Shown: one piece after another, positions 56,022 through 64,000 of the stretch
Layout: each line of letters opens with the position of its first letter
How positions within the stretch are numbered: the first letter of the stretch is position 1
Source: Echinicola soli
GTDB taxonomy: Bacteria; Bacteroidota; Bacteroidia; Cytophagales; Cyclobacteriaceae
Reading direction: 5' to 3'
NCBI RefSeq assembly: GCF_006575665.1
Contig: NZ_CP041253.1
Span: 2,951,001 to 3,015,000, forward strand
Length of the DNA stretch: 64,000 nt
Position numbers and translations under genes: made by a program
The notes under the pieces: generated by a model
What the model saw: the letters and a program-made list of their open reading frames with translations, nothing else
The model's database searches: none
Told to the model about the DNA's origin: nothing

Positions 56022-57041
56022 ATGATCATACAAGTAAAAAAGGACATCACCGAAGCACAAAAGGAGCGCCTGATCAAAGATATTAATCGAGTGGGGTATA
56101 AGATTACTGAAGTGTCCACTCAAAAGGGAACGTATCTGGTGGGAATCGGCAGTACGGAATTTGATATTCGTAAATTTGGACATCATGAGGGTATCCAGGA
56201 TATCCATATCGTATCCGATGCATATAAATTGGTCTCTAAAAAGTGGAAAGTAAACCCAACTTCCATCGATTTGGGAGATGGTGTATATATCAAGGAAGGT
56301 GATATGGCCGTGATGGCAGGTCCATGCTCGATCGAGAGTGAGGAGCAAATTGTAAAAGTGATCGATCACCTGAAGGCCAATGATATCAAAATCATGCGTG
56401 GAGGAGTATATAAGCCTCGAAGTAGCCCTTATGCATTCCGTGGATTGGGAATAGAGGGATTGAAGCTTTGGCATGAATTGGCCAGCAAAGCCGGGATCAA
56501 GATCATCACAGAGGTGATGCAGGTTTCGCAGATCGAAGAGATGATGGATTATGTGGATGTATTCCAGGTAGGTGCCAGAAATACCCAGAATTTTAATTTG
56601 CTGGATGAACTGGGCAAAGTAGATAAGCCGGTAATGATCAAGCGAGGGATTTCCGGTACGATCGAAGAATTGCTGCAGTCAGCGGAATATGTGTTTTCGG
56701 GAGGAAATGAGAAGCTGATCCTGTGCGAGCGAGGTATCAGGACGTATGAAAAAGCAACCAGGAATACCCTGGACCTGAACGCTGTGCCGGTGCTGAAGGA
56801 CAAGTCCCATCTTCCCGTGGTGGTGGATCCATCTCATGGTATCGGTATCCGGAAATTTGTCCACCAAATGGCCTTGGCTGGGGTGATGGCCGGAGCAGAC
56901 GGGATCATCTATGAAGCCCATGAAATCCCGGAAAAGGCCTATTCAGATGGTCAGCAGACGCTGGATTTTGCCCAAAGTGCCCAATTGGCCAGCCAGATCA
57001 GGCAGACGTTTGCGATGAGGAAGACGTTTGATTTGTTGTAA
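56022..57041 (+). CDS. aroF: DAHP synthase, type I-beta, with N-terminal ferredoxin-like domain
   Basis: A 339-residue 3-deoxy-7-phosphoheptulonate synthase, the first enzyme of the shikimate pathway. Residues 1-70 (IIQVKKDITEAQKERLIKDI onward) form the ferredoxin-like regulatory domain, and the barrel contains MAGPCSIESEEQ, GGVYKPRSSPYAFRGLG, VFQVGARNTQNF, IKRGISGTIEE and VVVDPSHGIGIRKFVHQM with the metal ligands. It lies after trpA on the same strand, so Trp starvation may also raise flux into the common pathway. Feedback specificity cannot be told from the sequence. Confidence 0.94.
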   Translation: MIIQVKKDITEAQKERLIKDINRVGYKITEVSTQKGTYLVGIGSTEFDIRKFGHHEGIQDIHIVSDAYKLVSKKWKVNPTSIDLGDGVYIKEGDMAVMAGPCSIESEEQIVKVIDHLKANDIKIMRGGVYKPRSSPYAFRGLGIEGLKLWHELASKAGIKIITEVMQVSQIEEMMDYVDVFQVGARNTQNFNLLDELGKVDKPVMIKRGISGTIEELLQSAEYVFSGGNEKLILCERGIRTYEKATRNTLDLNAVPVLKDKSHLPVVVDPSHGIGIRKFVHQMALAGVMAGADGIIYEAHEIPEKAYSDGQQTLDFAQSAQLASQIRQTFAMRKTFDLL

Positions 57042-57306
57042 ACCTCCATATAAACCGTCATACCGCGAGCGGAACGATAGTGGAGCGAAGCCATCTGTTG
57101 GATAAACCCGATATTGTCACGTCGCATGCTACTCACAATGACTTAGGAAAAACCGCTATTGTAAATGCCGCAACGACGGAGTAAAACAATTTAGTGTAAT
57201 TATGAGACCAAGGAAATCGCTTTTAGCCAATGGTGTTATTGAATTCAGGCTGACATCACTTCACTGATAGTTTAAAAGCGATTTCCCTGATTATGAGACA
57301 AGGAAT
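57042..57306. repeat. Intergenic inverted and direct repeats
   Basis: AGGAAATCGCTTTTAG (57211-57226) is inverted as TAAAAGCGATTTCCCT (57273-57288), and each copy is flanked by TATGAGAC(C)AAGGAA. The same 15-mer core occurs at 13264-13278. A GC-richer stretch, CGCGAGCGGAACGATAGTGG (57064-57083), is of the type often found as an intergenic repeat. No coding frame is likely here. Confidence 0.6.
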
Positions 57307-57337
57307 TTTGATTAGAGAAAGTAACTCTTTATCTTTG
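57307..57337 (+). promoter_or_regulatory. Promoter for the phenylalanine hydroxylase leader
   Basis: TTTG (57307-57310) and TATCTTTG (57330-57337) are 19 nt apart, matching the Bacteroidota promoter consensus. The leader peptide starts at 57347. Confidence 0.75.
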
Positions 57338-57346
57338 TGAATCAAG

Positions 57347-57409
57347 ATGAAAAACCTATCCGTAAAATATTACAGCTATTACTACCATTTTCTCCCCAAA
57401 AAGGATTAG
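57347..57409 (+). CDS. Tyr-rich leader peptide of the phenylalanine hydroxylase gene
   Basis: A 20-residue open frame, MKNLSVKYYSYYYHFLPKKD, with five Tyr codons in six positions (Y8, Y9, Y11-Y13) and a Phe. It starts ten bases after the -7 box. Its stop codon lies inside GGATTAGG, which is the alternative partner of the terminator arm. The Tyr-rich stretch before a gene that makes tyrosine is the mark of an attenuator that senses tRNA-Tyr charging. Confidence 0.85.
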   Translation: MKNLSVKYYSYYYHFLPKKD

Positions 57410-57479
57410 GTGTAATGCTGTGAGCTTTACTGTGAAAATTATACAAAGGCCTAATCCTACTCGGGATTAGGCCTTTTTT
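57402..57479 (+). terminator. Tyrosine-sensing attenuator: antiterminator and terminator
   Basis: The terminator is perfect: AGGCCTAATCC (57447-57457) pairs with GGATTAGGCCT (57464-57474), followed by T6. GGATTAGG at 57403-57410, overlapping the end of the leader frame, is identical to the right arm of the terminator, so it can pair with CCTAATCC of the left arm instead. A ribosome stalled on the Tyr codons leaves it free to do so; a ribosome that reaches the stop codon covers it and the terminator forms. The mechanism can be read directly from the sequence. Confidence 0.88.
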
Positions 57480-57536
57480 ATTTTAACCCATTTTCAGAAT
57501 ATACGTAAATTTAAGTAGAACTAACCCAAATATAAG

Positions 57537-58328
57537 ATGGCAGGTAAACCAGCGGACTGGGTCTTCAAAGACCCTCGACTAAAAGAAATGCACCAGGATT
57601 ATGATGCTTACACTGAAGAGGATTTTGCGGTATGGAAAACCCTCTACGAGAGGCAAATTGTCAACCTTCCCAAAGCCGCTTCGCAAGCCTATTTGGACGG
57701 TATCAAGGAGATCAACTTCAGTGCTGACCGAATTGCCAATTTTGCTGAAGTAAACCGGGTTTTGAGCAAGTCTACAGGATGGGGAGTGCAGGTAGTGCCG
57801 GGATTGATTGACGATGATTTGTTCTTTGGTTTGTTGAAAAACAAGCGGTTTCCATCCTCCACATGGCTGCGAAAAATGGAGCAGTTGGATTATTTGGAAG
57901 AGCCGGACATGTTTCATGATGCTTTTGCACATATGCCTTTGCTCACCAACCAACCATACGTGGATTTTTTGCAGGACCTAAGTGGGATAGCGCTCAAGTA
58001 TATTGATGATAAATGGGCGATTCATTTGTTGTCCAGGATCTATTGGTTTACCATTGAGTTCGGATTGATCCGGGAAAATGGTGAATTGCGGATTTATGGT
58101 GCGGGGATTTTGAGCTCCGCTGGTGAGACCAAGTTTAGCCTTTCTGATGATCCTGACCATATTGATTATGATGTCAGAAGGATCATGCAGACGCCCTACT
58201 GGAAGGATAAGTTTCAGGATAAGTATTTTGTGATAGATAGCTATGAGCAGCTTTATAATTCCATCCCTGAGATCGAGAAAGTCTTGGGAGAAGAGCTGAT
58301 CGCCAGTGAAGGGCTCGAGAAAGAATAA
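57537..58328 (+). CDS. phhA: Phenylalanine 4-hydroxylase
   Basis: A 263-residue pterin-dependent aromatic amino acid hydroxylase of the short bacterial type, converting Phe to Tyr. The iron ligands are H127 and H132 in DMFHDAFAHMPLL and E174 in FTIEFGLI. The pterin/substrate region includes GWGVQVVPGLI and SSTWLRKME. In many bacteria this enzyme starts Phe degradation; here the Tyr-rich attenuator argues that it serves Tyr supply. No pterin dehydratase gene is adjacent. Confidence 0.94.
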   Translation: MAGKPADWVFKDPRLKEMHQDYDAYTEEDFAVWKTLYERQIVNLPKAASQAYLDGIKEINFSADRIANFAEVNRVLSKSTGWGVQVVPGLIDDDLFFGLLKNKRFPSSTWLRKMEQLDYLEEPDMFHDAFAHMPLLTNQPYVDFLQDLSGIALKYIDDKWAIHLLSRIYWFTIEFGLIRENGELRIYGAGILSSAGETKFSLSDDPDHIDYDVRRIMQTPYWKDKFQDKYFVIDSYEQLYNSIPEIEKVLGEELIASEGLEKE

Positions 58329-58360
58329 TAAGCTGAGATCGATTTAAAAAATAGTCAATG

Positions 58361-58410
58361 CGAGTCTGTCTGGTGCCAAACAGGCCTGCCTTTGGCGGTG
58401 GACAGGCTCG
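58361..58410. repeat. Hairpin-forming dispersed repeat
   Basis: CGAGTCTGTC (58361-58370) pairs with GACAGGCTCG (58401-58410) with one mismatch, and an inner CAGGCCTG palindrome lies between. TGTCTGGTGCCAAACAGG is related to the doubled unit at 5427-5464. It lies just past phhA and could act as a 3' stabiliser. Confidence 0.55.
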
Positions 58411-58545
58411 TAATGACGTCATAACCTTTTTTTATCGAATTGCATTAATCGAACTGAGGTTAATAAGAATGTGGCGAGAAGTTTTGAAGATCAATCTTTC
58501 TGCCAAATAGATCGGATAATACCTTCAAAAATAGGATATAATGTT

Positions 58546-58658
58546 TATTTTTGAGCTGCGAAAATACAAGCGATTCTATGCTTGTACAGTCAGATCAAAA
58601 AGTTCACAAACCTAAGCAATAGACCTCAAATTTTCCTTTTGGGACATTGAGGTCTATT
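58546..58658 (+). promoter_or_regulatory. Promoter and structured 5' leader of the his operon
   Basis: A -7-like box TATTTTTG lies at 58546-58553, without a good TTTG partner. The predicted leader folds into two hairpins: TACAAGC/GCTTGTA (58565-58586) and the perfect 12-bp AATAGACCTCAA/TTGAGGTCTATT (58618-58658), which ends 25 bp before hisH. The second lacks a strong U-run. No His-rich leader peptide is present, so this is not a classical his attenuator. Confidence 0.45.
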
Positions 58659-58683
58659 TAGCTTTAAAGTAGCAGTATAGTAA

Positions 58684-59268
58684 ATGGATGTAGCCATTAT
58701 AAAATATAACTCGGGGAATGTATTGTCGGTGCTTTATGCCCTTGAGCGTCTCGGAATCAATGCCAATCTTACCGATAACGTGGAGGAGATCCAAAAAGCC
58801 GATAAGGTGATTTTCCCCGGACAGGGGGAAGCTAGTTCGGCCATGAGGTATCTCCGTGAGCGAAACCTTGACCAGCTGATCAAAGCGCTAAAGCAGCCTT
58901 TTTTTGGGATTTGCTTGGGGCAGCAGCTGTTGTGTGAATATTCTGAAGAAAATGATACCGAATGCCTGGGGATATTTCCTGTGAAAGTAAAGAAATTTCC
59001 GCAGCAGGATAAAGTGCCCCATGTGGGCTGGAATAACCTTCGGGAGACGAAGGGGCCATTACTGGAAGGGATCAATGAGCACGATTATGTTTATTACGTT
59101 CACAGTTATTTTGCTGAAATCCACCCTGAATTTACCATTGGAAAAACCCATTATATAGAAGACTTTAGTGCGTTATTGCATAAGGATAACTTCTATGCGA
59201 TGCAAGCTCACCCTGAAAAGTCCAGTCATTCAGGCCAAAAAATATTAACCAACTTCTTGAATTTATAG
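58684..59268 (+). CDS. hisH: Imidazole glycerol phosphate synthase, glutaminase subunit
   Basis: A 194-residue class I glutamine amidotransferase. [16 protein letters not shown] begins it, the catalytic Cys is in [13 protein letters not shown], and the His/Glu pair is in [18 protein letters not shown] and YYVHSYFAE are typical of HisH. It gives ammonia to HisF and is the first of four his genes in a row. Confidence 0.95.
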   Translation: MDVAIIKYNSGNVLSVLYALERLGINANLTDNVEEIQKADKVIFPGQGEASSAMRYLRERNLDQLIKALKQPFFGICLGQQLLCEYSEENDTECLGIFPVKVKKFPQQDKVPHVGWNNLRETKGPLLEGINEHDYVYYVHSYFAEIHPEFTIGKTHYIEDFSALLHKDNFYAMQAHPEKSSHSGQKILTNFLNL

Positions 59269-59270
59269 TC

Positions 59271-59990
59271 ATGGAAATAATTCCAGCAATAGATATTATC
59301 GGGGGCAAATGTGTCCGTTTGACCCAAGGAGATTATGGACAGAAAAAGGAATATGCTGATAATCCACTAGAGGTAGCCAAAAAGTTTGAGCAAGCCGGCA
59401 TCAAACGGCTTCATTTGGTGGATCTGGATGGGGCCAAAGCCAAGACGATCGTGAACAAGGCCGTACTTGAAAATATCACGTCCAATACTTCCCTAAAGGT
59501 GGACTTTGGAGGAGGCGTTCAATCAGATGAGACGATTCAAATGGCTTTTGATGCGGGAGCCAGTCAGGTGACAGGCGGGAGTATTGCCGTAAAGAACCCG
59601 GCATTGTTTGAAAGTTGGCTAGTGAAACATGGATCCGAGAAGATCATTCTCGGAGCAGATGCCAAAAACAGAAAAATCGCCATCAGTGGCTGGGAAGAGA
59701 CTACCGAATCGGATGTGGTAGACTTCATCAAAGCCTATCATGCAAAAGGAGCACGTTATGTGATCTGTACTGATGTGGCCAAAGACGGTTTGCTCCAGGG
59801 GCCTTCGGTGGAATTATATAAGGAAATTCTCCAAGAGATACCAGGGGTCCAATTGATTGCCAGTGGTGGTGTTGCGGAGGTGAAGGACTTGGAAGAACTG
59901 GAGAAAATCGGTGTGTATGGAGTCATTGTAGGCAAAGCTTTCTACGAAGGGCGAATTAGCCTTGAACAACTGGCTTCCTTTGCCTTGTAG
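59271..59990 (+). CDS. hisA: ProFAR isomerase
   Basis: A 239-residue TIM-barrel enzyme. [20 protein letters not shown], the barrel phosphate site GVQSDETI and [14 protein letters not shown], and [14 protein letters not shown] with the catalytic Asp match HisA. It starts 2 bp after hisH. Confidence 0.95.
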   Translation: MEIIPAIDIIGGKCVRLTQGDYGQKKEYADNPLEVAKKFEQAGIKRLHLVDLDGAKAKTIVNKAVLENITSNTSLKVDFGGGVQSDETIQMAFDAGASQVTGGSIAVKNPALFESWLVKHGSEKIILGADAKNRKIAISGWEETTESDVVDFIKAYHAKGARYVICTDVAKDGLLQGPSVELYKEILQEIPGVQLIASGGVAEVKDLEELEKIGVYGVIVGKAFYEGRISLEQLASFAL

Positions 59991-60122
59991 CCTAAAGAAA
60001 TGGTATGCAGATGATGCGGGCGAAATGGAATAACACAAATTTCAAGTAGCCATATTCGACATTGTCTGTTTTATCAGCGGTCTAATACCAATTGCTCAAA
60101 AACCGAGAAACTGATTAATCAA

Positions 60123-60878
60123 ATGTTGACAAAAAGAATAATACCTTGCCTGGATATCAAAGAAGGGCGCACGGTAAAGGGAGTGAATTTTGTGGATTTG
60201 CGCGATGCAGGTGATCCAGTGGAGTTGGCCAAGGTCTATTCCGACGAGGGGGCTGATGAGTTGGTGTTTTTGGATATCACTGCCACGGTGGATAAGCGAA
60301 AAACCCTGGCCGAATTGGTGACACGAGTAGCCAAAGCCATCAATATCCCCTTTACCGTAGGTGGAGGGATATCCACGGTAGAGGATGTCAAGGTGCTCCT
60401 AAATGCCGGTGCTGATAAAATCAGCATCAACTCAGCTGCTGTAAAAAGACCAGAAGTCATTGGTGAAATGGCCGCGGAGTTTGGGAGCCAATGCATCGTA
60501 GTGGCCATTGATACCCGAAACGTGGATGGAGTGGATCTCGTACACACACATGGAGGAAGAAAACCTACCACTATCCAAACCCAAGCTTGGGCCAAAGAAG
60601 TGGCAGACAGGGGCGCAGGGGAGATACTCTTGACCAGTATGGATCATGATGGTACCAAAGCGGGATTTGCTGATGGGCTGACCAGCCAGATTTCTGCAGC
60701 GCTGACCATTCCGGTAATTGCTTCAGGTGGAGCAGGTTCCATGCTGCATTTTAAGGATGTCTTTACAGGAGGAAAGGCCGATGCGGCCTTGGCGGCCAGT
60801 ATTTTCCACTTTAAGGAAATAGGTATTCCTGAACTGAAGCACTATTTGGCTGAAAAAGGTGTCAATATGAGGATGTGA
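60123..60878 (+). CDS. hisF: Imidazole glycerol phosphate synthase, cyclase subunit
   Basis: A 251-residue TIM barrel. [35 protein letters not shown] and [17 protein letters not shown] with the catalytic residues identify HisF. It makes AICAR and imidazole glycerol phosphate. A 132-bp gap separates it from hisA; the operon appears otherwise continuous. Confidence 0.96.
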   Translation: MLTKRIIPCLDIKEGRTVKGVNFVDLRDAGDPVELAKVYSDEGADELVFLDITATVDKRKTLAELVTRVAKAINIPFTVGGGISTVEDVKVLLNAGADKISINSAAVKRPEVIGEMAAEFGSQCIVVAIDTRNVDGVDLVHTHGGRKPTTIQTQAWAKEVADRGAGEILLTSMDHDGTKAGFADGLTSQISAALTIPVIASGGAGSMLHFKDVFTGGKADAALAASIFHFKEIGIPELKHYLAEKGVNMRM

Positions 60879-61027
60879 TTTAGGGAGCGGGGGAAAAGAA
60901 CGCTGGTGACGCGGATAAAGAGGGTGTTCTCTGATATTAGTTGTGTCAATCCAGTTTGTTCGGTCCATTTTTGTGCCATGGAATGGGGCCTGTTTCTGAA
61001 AAATGTAATTTAAGTACAATCAAGCAA

Positions 61028-61633
61028 ATGGAAGAATTAAAGATAGATTTTGAAAAAGTAAATGGTTTGGTACCAGCCATCATCCAAGATGCGGATACCA
61101 ATAAAGTGTTGATGCTGGGGTATATGAATGAGGAAGCACTTAAGAAAACCCAAGAAAGTGGAAAAGTGACCTTCTTCAGCAGGACCAAGCAGCGTCTATG
61201 GACTAAAGGGGAGACTTCCGGTAACTTTATGCATGTCCAATCCATCAAAGTTGATTGTGACAATGATACGTTGTTGGTAAAGGCCAATCCTATCGGGCCA
61301 GTGTGCCATACCGGGGCAGATACTTGTTTTGATGAAGAAAACACCTCCCAAACCGGATTTATCGATCATTTACGCGGGATCATTAAAGACCGTAAAAACA
61401 ATCCTTCTGACACATCTTATACGGCCTCACTTTTTGCCAAAGGTATCAATAAAGTAGCCCAGAAAGTAGGCGAAGAAGCGGTGGAGATTGTCATTGAAGC
61501 TAAGGATGATAACAAAGATCTCTTTATGGGCGAAGCAGCGGATTTGCTTTTTCACTATTTAGTACTGCTTGAAGCCAAAGGCTATGAGCTGGATGAGGTA
61601 ATGGATGTCCTTATCAAGAGACACAAATCCTGA
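61028..61633 (+). CDS. hisIE: Bifunctional phosphoribosyl-AMP cyclohydrolase / phosphoribosyl-ATP pyrophosphatase
   Basis: A 201-residue fusion. The HisI half (about residues 1-105) shows MLGYMNEEALKKT, RTKQRLWTKGETSGN and the Zn/Mg cysteines in VDCDND and GPVCHTGADTCF. The HisE half (about 110-201) shows SYTASLFAKGINKVAQKVG and EEAVEIVIEAKDD with LFHYLVLLEAKG. The frame is open upstream to 60941, but the family start is 61028. It performs steps two and three of the pathway. Confidence 0.95.
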   Translation: MEELKIDFEKVNGLVPAIIQDADTNKVLMLGYMNEEALKKTQESGKVTFFSRTKQRLWTKGETSGNFMHVQSIKVDCDNDTLLVKANPIGPVCHTGADTCFDEENTSQTGFIDHLRGIIKDRKNNPSDTSYTASLFAKGINKVAQKVGEEAVEIVIEAKDDNKDLFMGEAADLLFHYLVLLEAKGYELDEVMDVLIKRHKS

Positions 61634-61994
61634 TATTGTTTTAAAAAATTGGTTTTTAGAATAGCCACGGATGCACTAATACTACTTTTGTTGGTGGATT
61701 CGTGGTTATTATTTAAAATGGAACTTTGACATATTTTATGCTCATCTAGGCGTTACCCATTTTGGGTGATCTATGATTTTTGATGCTTATTAGTAATGTG
61801 CGTATATGTGCGTATATAAATACTTTTTTTTATTGATATTCGGCTTAATATTGCGTGGTGAACCGATTAAATATGGTTTATTCGGTTAATATTTTATTTG
61901 ATTCTTGTTTCACCAACAGTTTTTATAAGATTAGTTTTCTTTTTAGTTGGAAAAATTGAATAGGCGCTAAGCTGAACCATTTAAACTACTACTC
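61634..61994. other. Intergenic region before the right-edge receptor
   Basis: 361 bp. GTGCGTATAT is repeated at 61799-61818 (TGTGCGTATATGTGCGTATA). A TACTTTTG box near 61684-61691 resembles a promoter -7 element but is far from the next gene. No strong terminator after hisIE was found. Confidence 0.4.
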
Positions 61995-64000
61995 ATGAAA
62001 TCAGTTTTTTCTGTTTTTATACTATTCTTTATTGTAGCGGCAGGTTTTTGCCAACAAGTGACCATTAGTGGGACAGTACAGGAAGAAGGGTCTAAGGAAA
62101 GTCTTATAGGGGTCAATATTTTTGACAAAGTAACCGAAAAAGGCACTGTTTCAAACAGATTTGGCTATTTCAGCTATACGACTGAATCCGACAGTGTGGA
62201 CTTGTATATTAGTTATGTAGGTTTTAAGACGCAAAGGATACAGTTAACTTCTATTCAAGATACCGTCCTCAATGTGGCACTGATTGCAGATGGGGAGTTG
62301 GCAGAGGTGGTGGTCTCAGCACAGGATATGGACAGGATACAGGAAGTCAATCGTATGAGCACCATAGATGTCCCCATTCATCATATAAAAGAATTGCCGG
62401 CCTTGCTCGGTGAAGTAGATGTGATCAAAGTACTCCAGCTCCTTCCTGGAGTCCAGTCGGGGACAGAGGGAGCAAGTGGGCTATATGTCCGTGGCGGTGG
62501 CCCAGACCAAAATCTGATTTTATTGGATGGAGTGCCCATATATAATGCGTCTCATTTGTTCGGTTTCTTTTCCGTGTTTAATGCGGATGCGCTAAATAAT
62601 GTAGAACTCATAAAAGGGGGCTTTCCTTCTCGTTTTGGAGGACGATTATCATCAGTGGTGGACGTTACGATGAGGGAGGGTAATATGGAAAAGATCAAGG
62701 GAGAAGGTTCGATCGGTATTATTTCATCAAAAGTCACCGTAGATGGTCCTATTCAGAAGGGCAAGACTTCATTTTTGGTCTCAGCAAGACGAACATACTT
62801 GGATCTTTTGGCGAGGCCTCTGATCAAAGCCTTTTCGGGGGGAGATGAGAATTCCGGCTATTATTTTTATGATCTGAATGGTAAGGTCAATCACAAAATT
62901 GATGATAGGAATAGGTTATATTTCAGTGTATATAAAGGTGATGACAAAGCTTACAACAAGTATTCCAGTTATTATGTAAACAACAATATCCGCACGGATT
63001 ATGATGATGCTTATGGCATTAGGTGGGGAAATTTTATTTCAGCATTGCGATGGAATAATGTGATTAATAATAAGCTGTTCAGCAATTATACTTTTACATA
63101 CAGCAAGTACCACTTTGATTTGTTCAGTGATTATTATGAAAAGGTCGATGATGGTGTCAATACCAGCGTTACTGAATATACCGAAAGGTATTTTTCGGGG
63201 ATACGGGATTGGGCCGGGAAAGTTGATTTTGATTATGTGCCAAACCCTGATCATTATATCCGTTTTGGAGCAAATGTCATTTCACATAAGTTTTCTCCAG
63301 GGGTATATGTCACAAAAGGTTCAGGTATCTCAGATATGAAGGAAGGCTCGGAGGAACTCAATTCCACAGAATATGCTATTTATATTGAAGATGACATTGC
63401 TGTCACTGATAAGTTGAAGGCTAATTTGGGGGCGCACTATTCAGGTTTTATGACAGAAGGCAAGCATTTTCAATCCTTACAACCAAGAATTGCTGCCAGG
63501 TATCTTGTCAATGGAAGTACCTCCATCAAAGCCAGCTATGTGAAAATGGCACAGTATATCCATCTATTGACCAATGCTGGTTTGGGATTGCCCACCGATT
63601 TATGGGTTCCTGCCACCGCTGCCATCGGCCCCCAGAAAGCTACCCAGGTAGGCCTGGGCATTGCAAGAAGCTATAGAGGTTTTGAGATTAGTTTAGAAGG
63701 ATATTACAAGACAATGGATGGCTTGATTGAATACAGAGATGGAGCCACCTACTTAAATGTAGACGAGAACTGGGAGAATAAGGTCGCCGTGGGAGAAGGA
63801 AGAAGTTATGGACTGGAGCTCCTTATCCAGAAAAAAATCGGAAAAATATCAGGATGGTTAGGCTATACACTTTCCAAAACAGATAGACAATTCGAAGAAA
63901 TAAACTTCGGCAAGTGGTATCCATATAAATATGATAGAAGGCATGATATCAGCTTGGCGCTTACGCATGAATGGAAGGATAACAAGGATTTTTCTTTGGC
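61995..64000 (+). CDS. TonB-dependent receptor, N-terminal part
   Basis: The first 668 codons of an outer-membrane receptor that runs off the right edge. After the signal peptide (near GFCQQVT) come a carboxypeptidase-like domain (TISGTVQEEGSKESLIGV, LYISYVGFKT) and the plug (LPALLGEVDVIKVLQLLPGV, SGLYVRGGGPDQNLILLDGV, NNVELIKGGFPSRFGGRLSS), then barrel strands. The RGGGPDQN and GGFPSRFGGR signatures place it in a non-SusC TonB-receptor group of Bacteroidota. No SusD partner precedes it; whether one follows is not known. Confidence 0.92.
   Translation, partial: MKSVFSVFILFFIVAAGFCQQVTISGTVQEEGSKESLIGVNIFDKVTEKGTVSNRFGYFSYTTESDSVDLYISYVGFKTQRIQLTSIQDTVLNVALIADGELAEVVVSAQDMDRIQEVNRMSTIDVPIHHIKELPALLGEVDVIKVLQLLPGVQSGTEGASGLYVRGGGPDQNLILLDGVPIYNASHLFGFFSVFNADALNNVELIKGGFPSRFGGRLSSVVDVTMREGNMEKIKGEGSIGIISSKVTVDGPIQKGKTSFLVSARRTYLDLLARPLIKAFSGGDENSGYYFYDLNGKVNHKIDDRNRLYFSVYKGDDKAYNKYSSYYVNNNIRTDYDDAYGIRWGNFISALRWNNVINNKLFSNYTFTYSKYHFDLFSDYYEKVDDGVNTSVTEYTERYFSGIRDWAGKVDFDYVPNPDHYIRFGANVISHKFSPGVYVTKGSGISDMKEGSEELNSTEYAIYIEDDIAVTDKLKANLGAHYSGFMTEGKHFQSLQPRIAARYLVNGSTSIKASYVKMAQYIHLLTNAGLGLPTDLWVPATAAIGPQKATQVGLGIARSYRGFEISLEGYYKTMDGLIEYRDGATYLNVDENWENKVAVGEGRSYGLELLIQKKIGKISGWLGYTLSKTDRQFEEINFGKWYPYKYDRRHDISLALTHEWKDNKDFSL

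Noticed and set aside
58578..58622. MLVQSDQKVHKPKQ as a his leader peptide
   Set aside because: It contains only one His codon and overlaps both hairpins.

Overview
The window looks like a chromosomal segment of a Bacteroidota bacterium, most likely a member of the Cytophagales (Cyclobacteriaceae, Echinicola-like). The reasons are three SusC-type or TonB-dependent receptors with carboxypeptidase-like N-termini plus a fourth cut by the right edge, two SusD lipoproteins, a 7TMR-DISM protein, Bacteroidota-type promoters (TTTG, about 17-21 nt, TAnnTTTG) and moderate GC content. The genus is an inference from gene style, not from a marker gene. I saw no rRNA, tRNA, CRISPR array or intact insertion sequence, but I did not run a tRNA or repeat search.

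Left part (1-20 kb): the start of an RND-efflux adaptor, a PLP decarboxylase of the arginine decarboxylase type, a D-threonine aldolase-like enzyme with a membrane-anchored hydrolase, two tandem small outer-membrane beta-barrel proteins followed by a gene with two in-frame stops, proC, valS, fumarylacetoacetase, and a TonB receptor plus secreted tyrosine-phosphatase pair with a membrane-anchored AraC regulator upstream. DUF4287 and YdeI-like proteins follow.

Middle part (20.6-40.6 kb): a polysaccharide utilisation locus on the minus strand reads susC, susD, LamG lipoprotein, glycoamylase-family (GH144-like) enzyme with Ig-like domains, GH3 beta-glucosidase, sulfatase, esterase and a second GH144-like enzyme. 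This set suggests use of a beta-glucan, possibly beta-1,2-linked. A divergent second susC-susD pair has a one-base frameshift in susC. Convergent to it is the most unusual gene of the window: a 7TMR-DISM membrane receptor whose cytoplasmic end is a zinc ribbon plus helix-turn-helix resembling the DNA-binding part of IS1595-type transposases, without the nuclease domain.

Right part (42.8-64 kb): a flavin reductase, a Phd/YefM antitoxin with palindromic operator next to a frameshifted YoeB/RelE toxin, ftsE with a small partner gene, a tandem 235-bp repeat array, transaldolase, and the SRP RNA gene. Then come aromatic and histidine biosynthesis: a complete trp operon (trpE-G-D-C-F-B-A plus a DAHP synthase) preceded by a leader peptide with three consecutive Trp codons and a terminator. 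A four-helix-bundle (23S IVS-type) gene is inserted between trpE and trpG. Next is phenylalanine 4-hydroxylase preceded by a Tyr-rich leader peptide and a perfect terminator/antiterminator pair, then hisH-A-F-IE, and finally a TonB-dependent receptor cut by the window edge. The two attenuators fit one logic: Trp starvation opens the Trp pathway, and Tyr starvation opens Phe-to-Tyr conversion.
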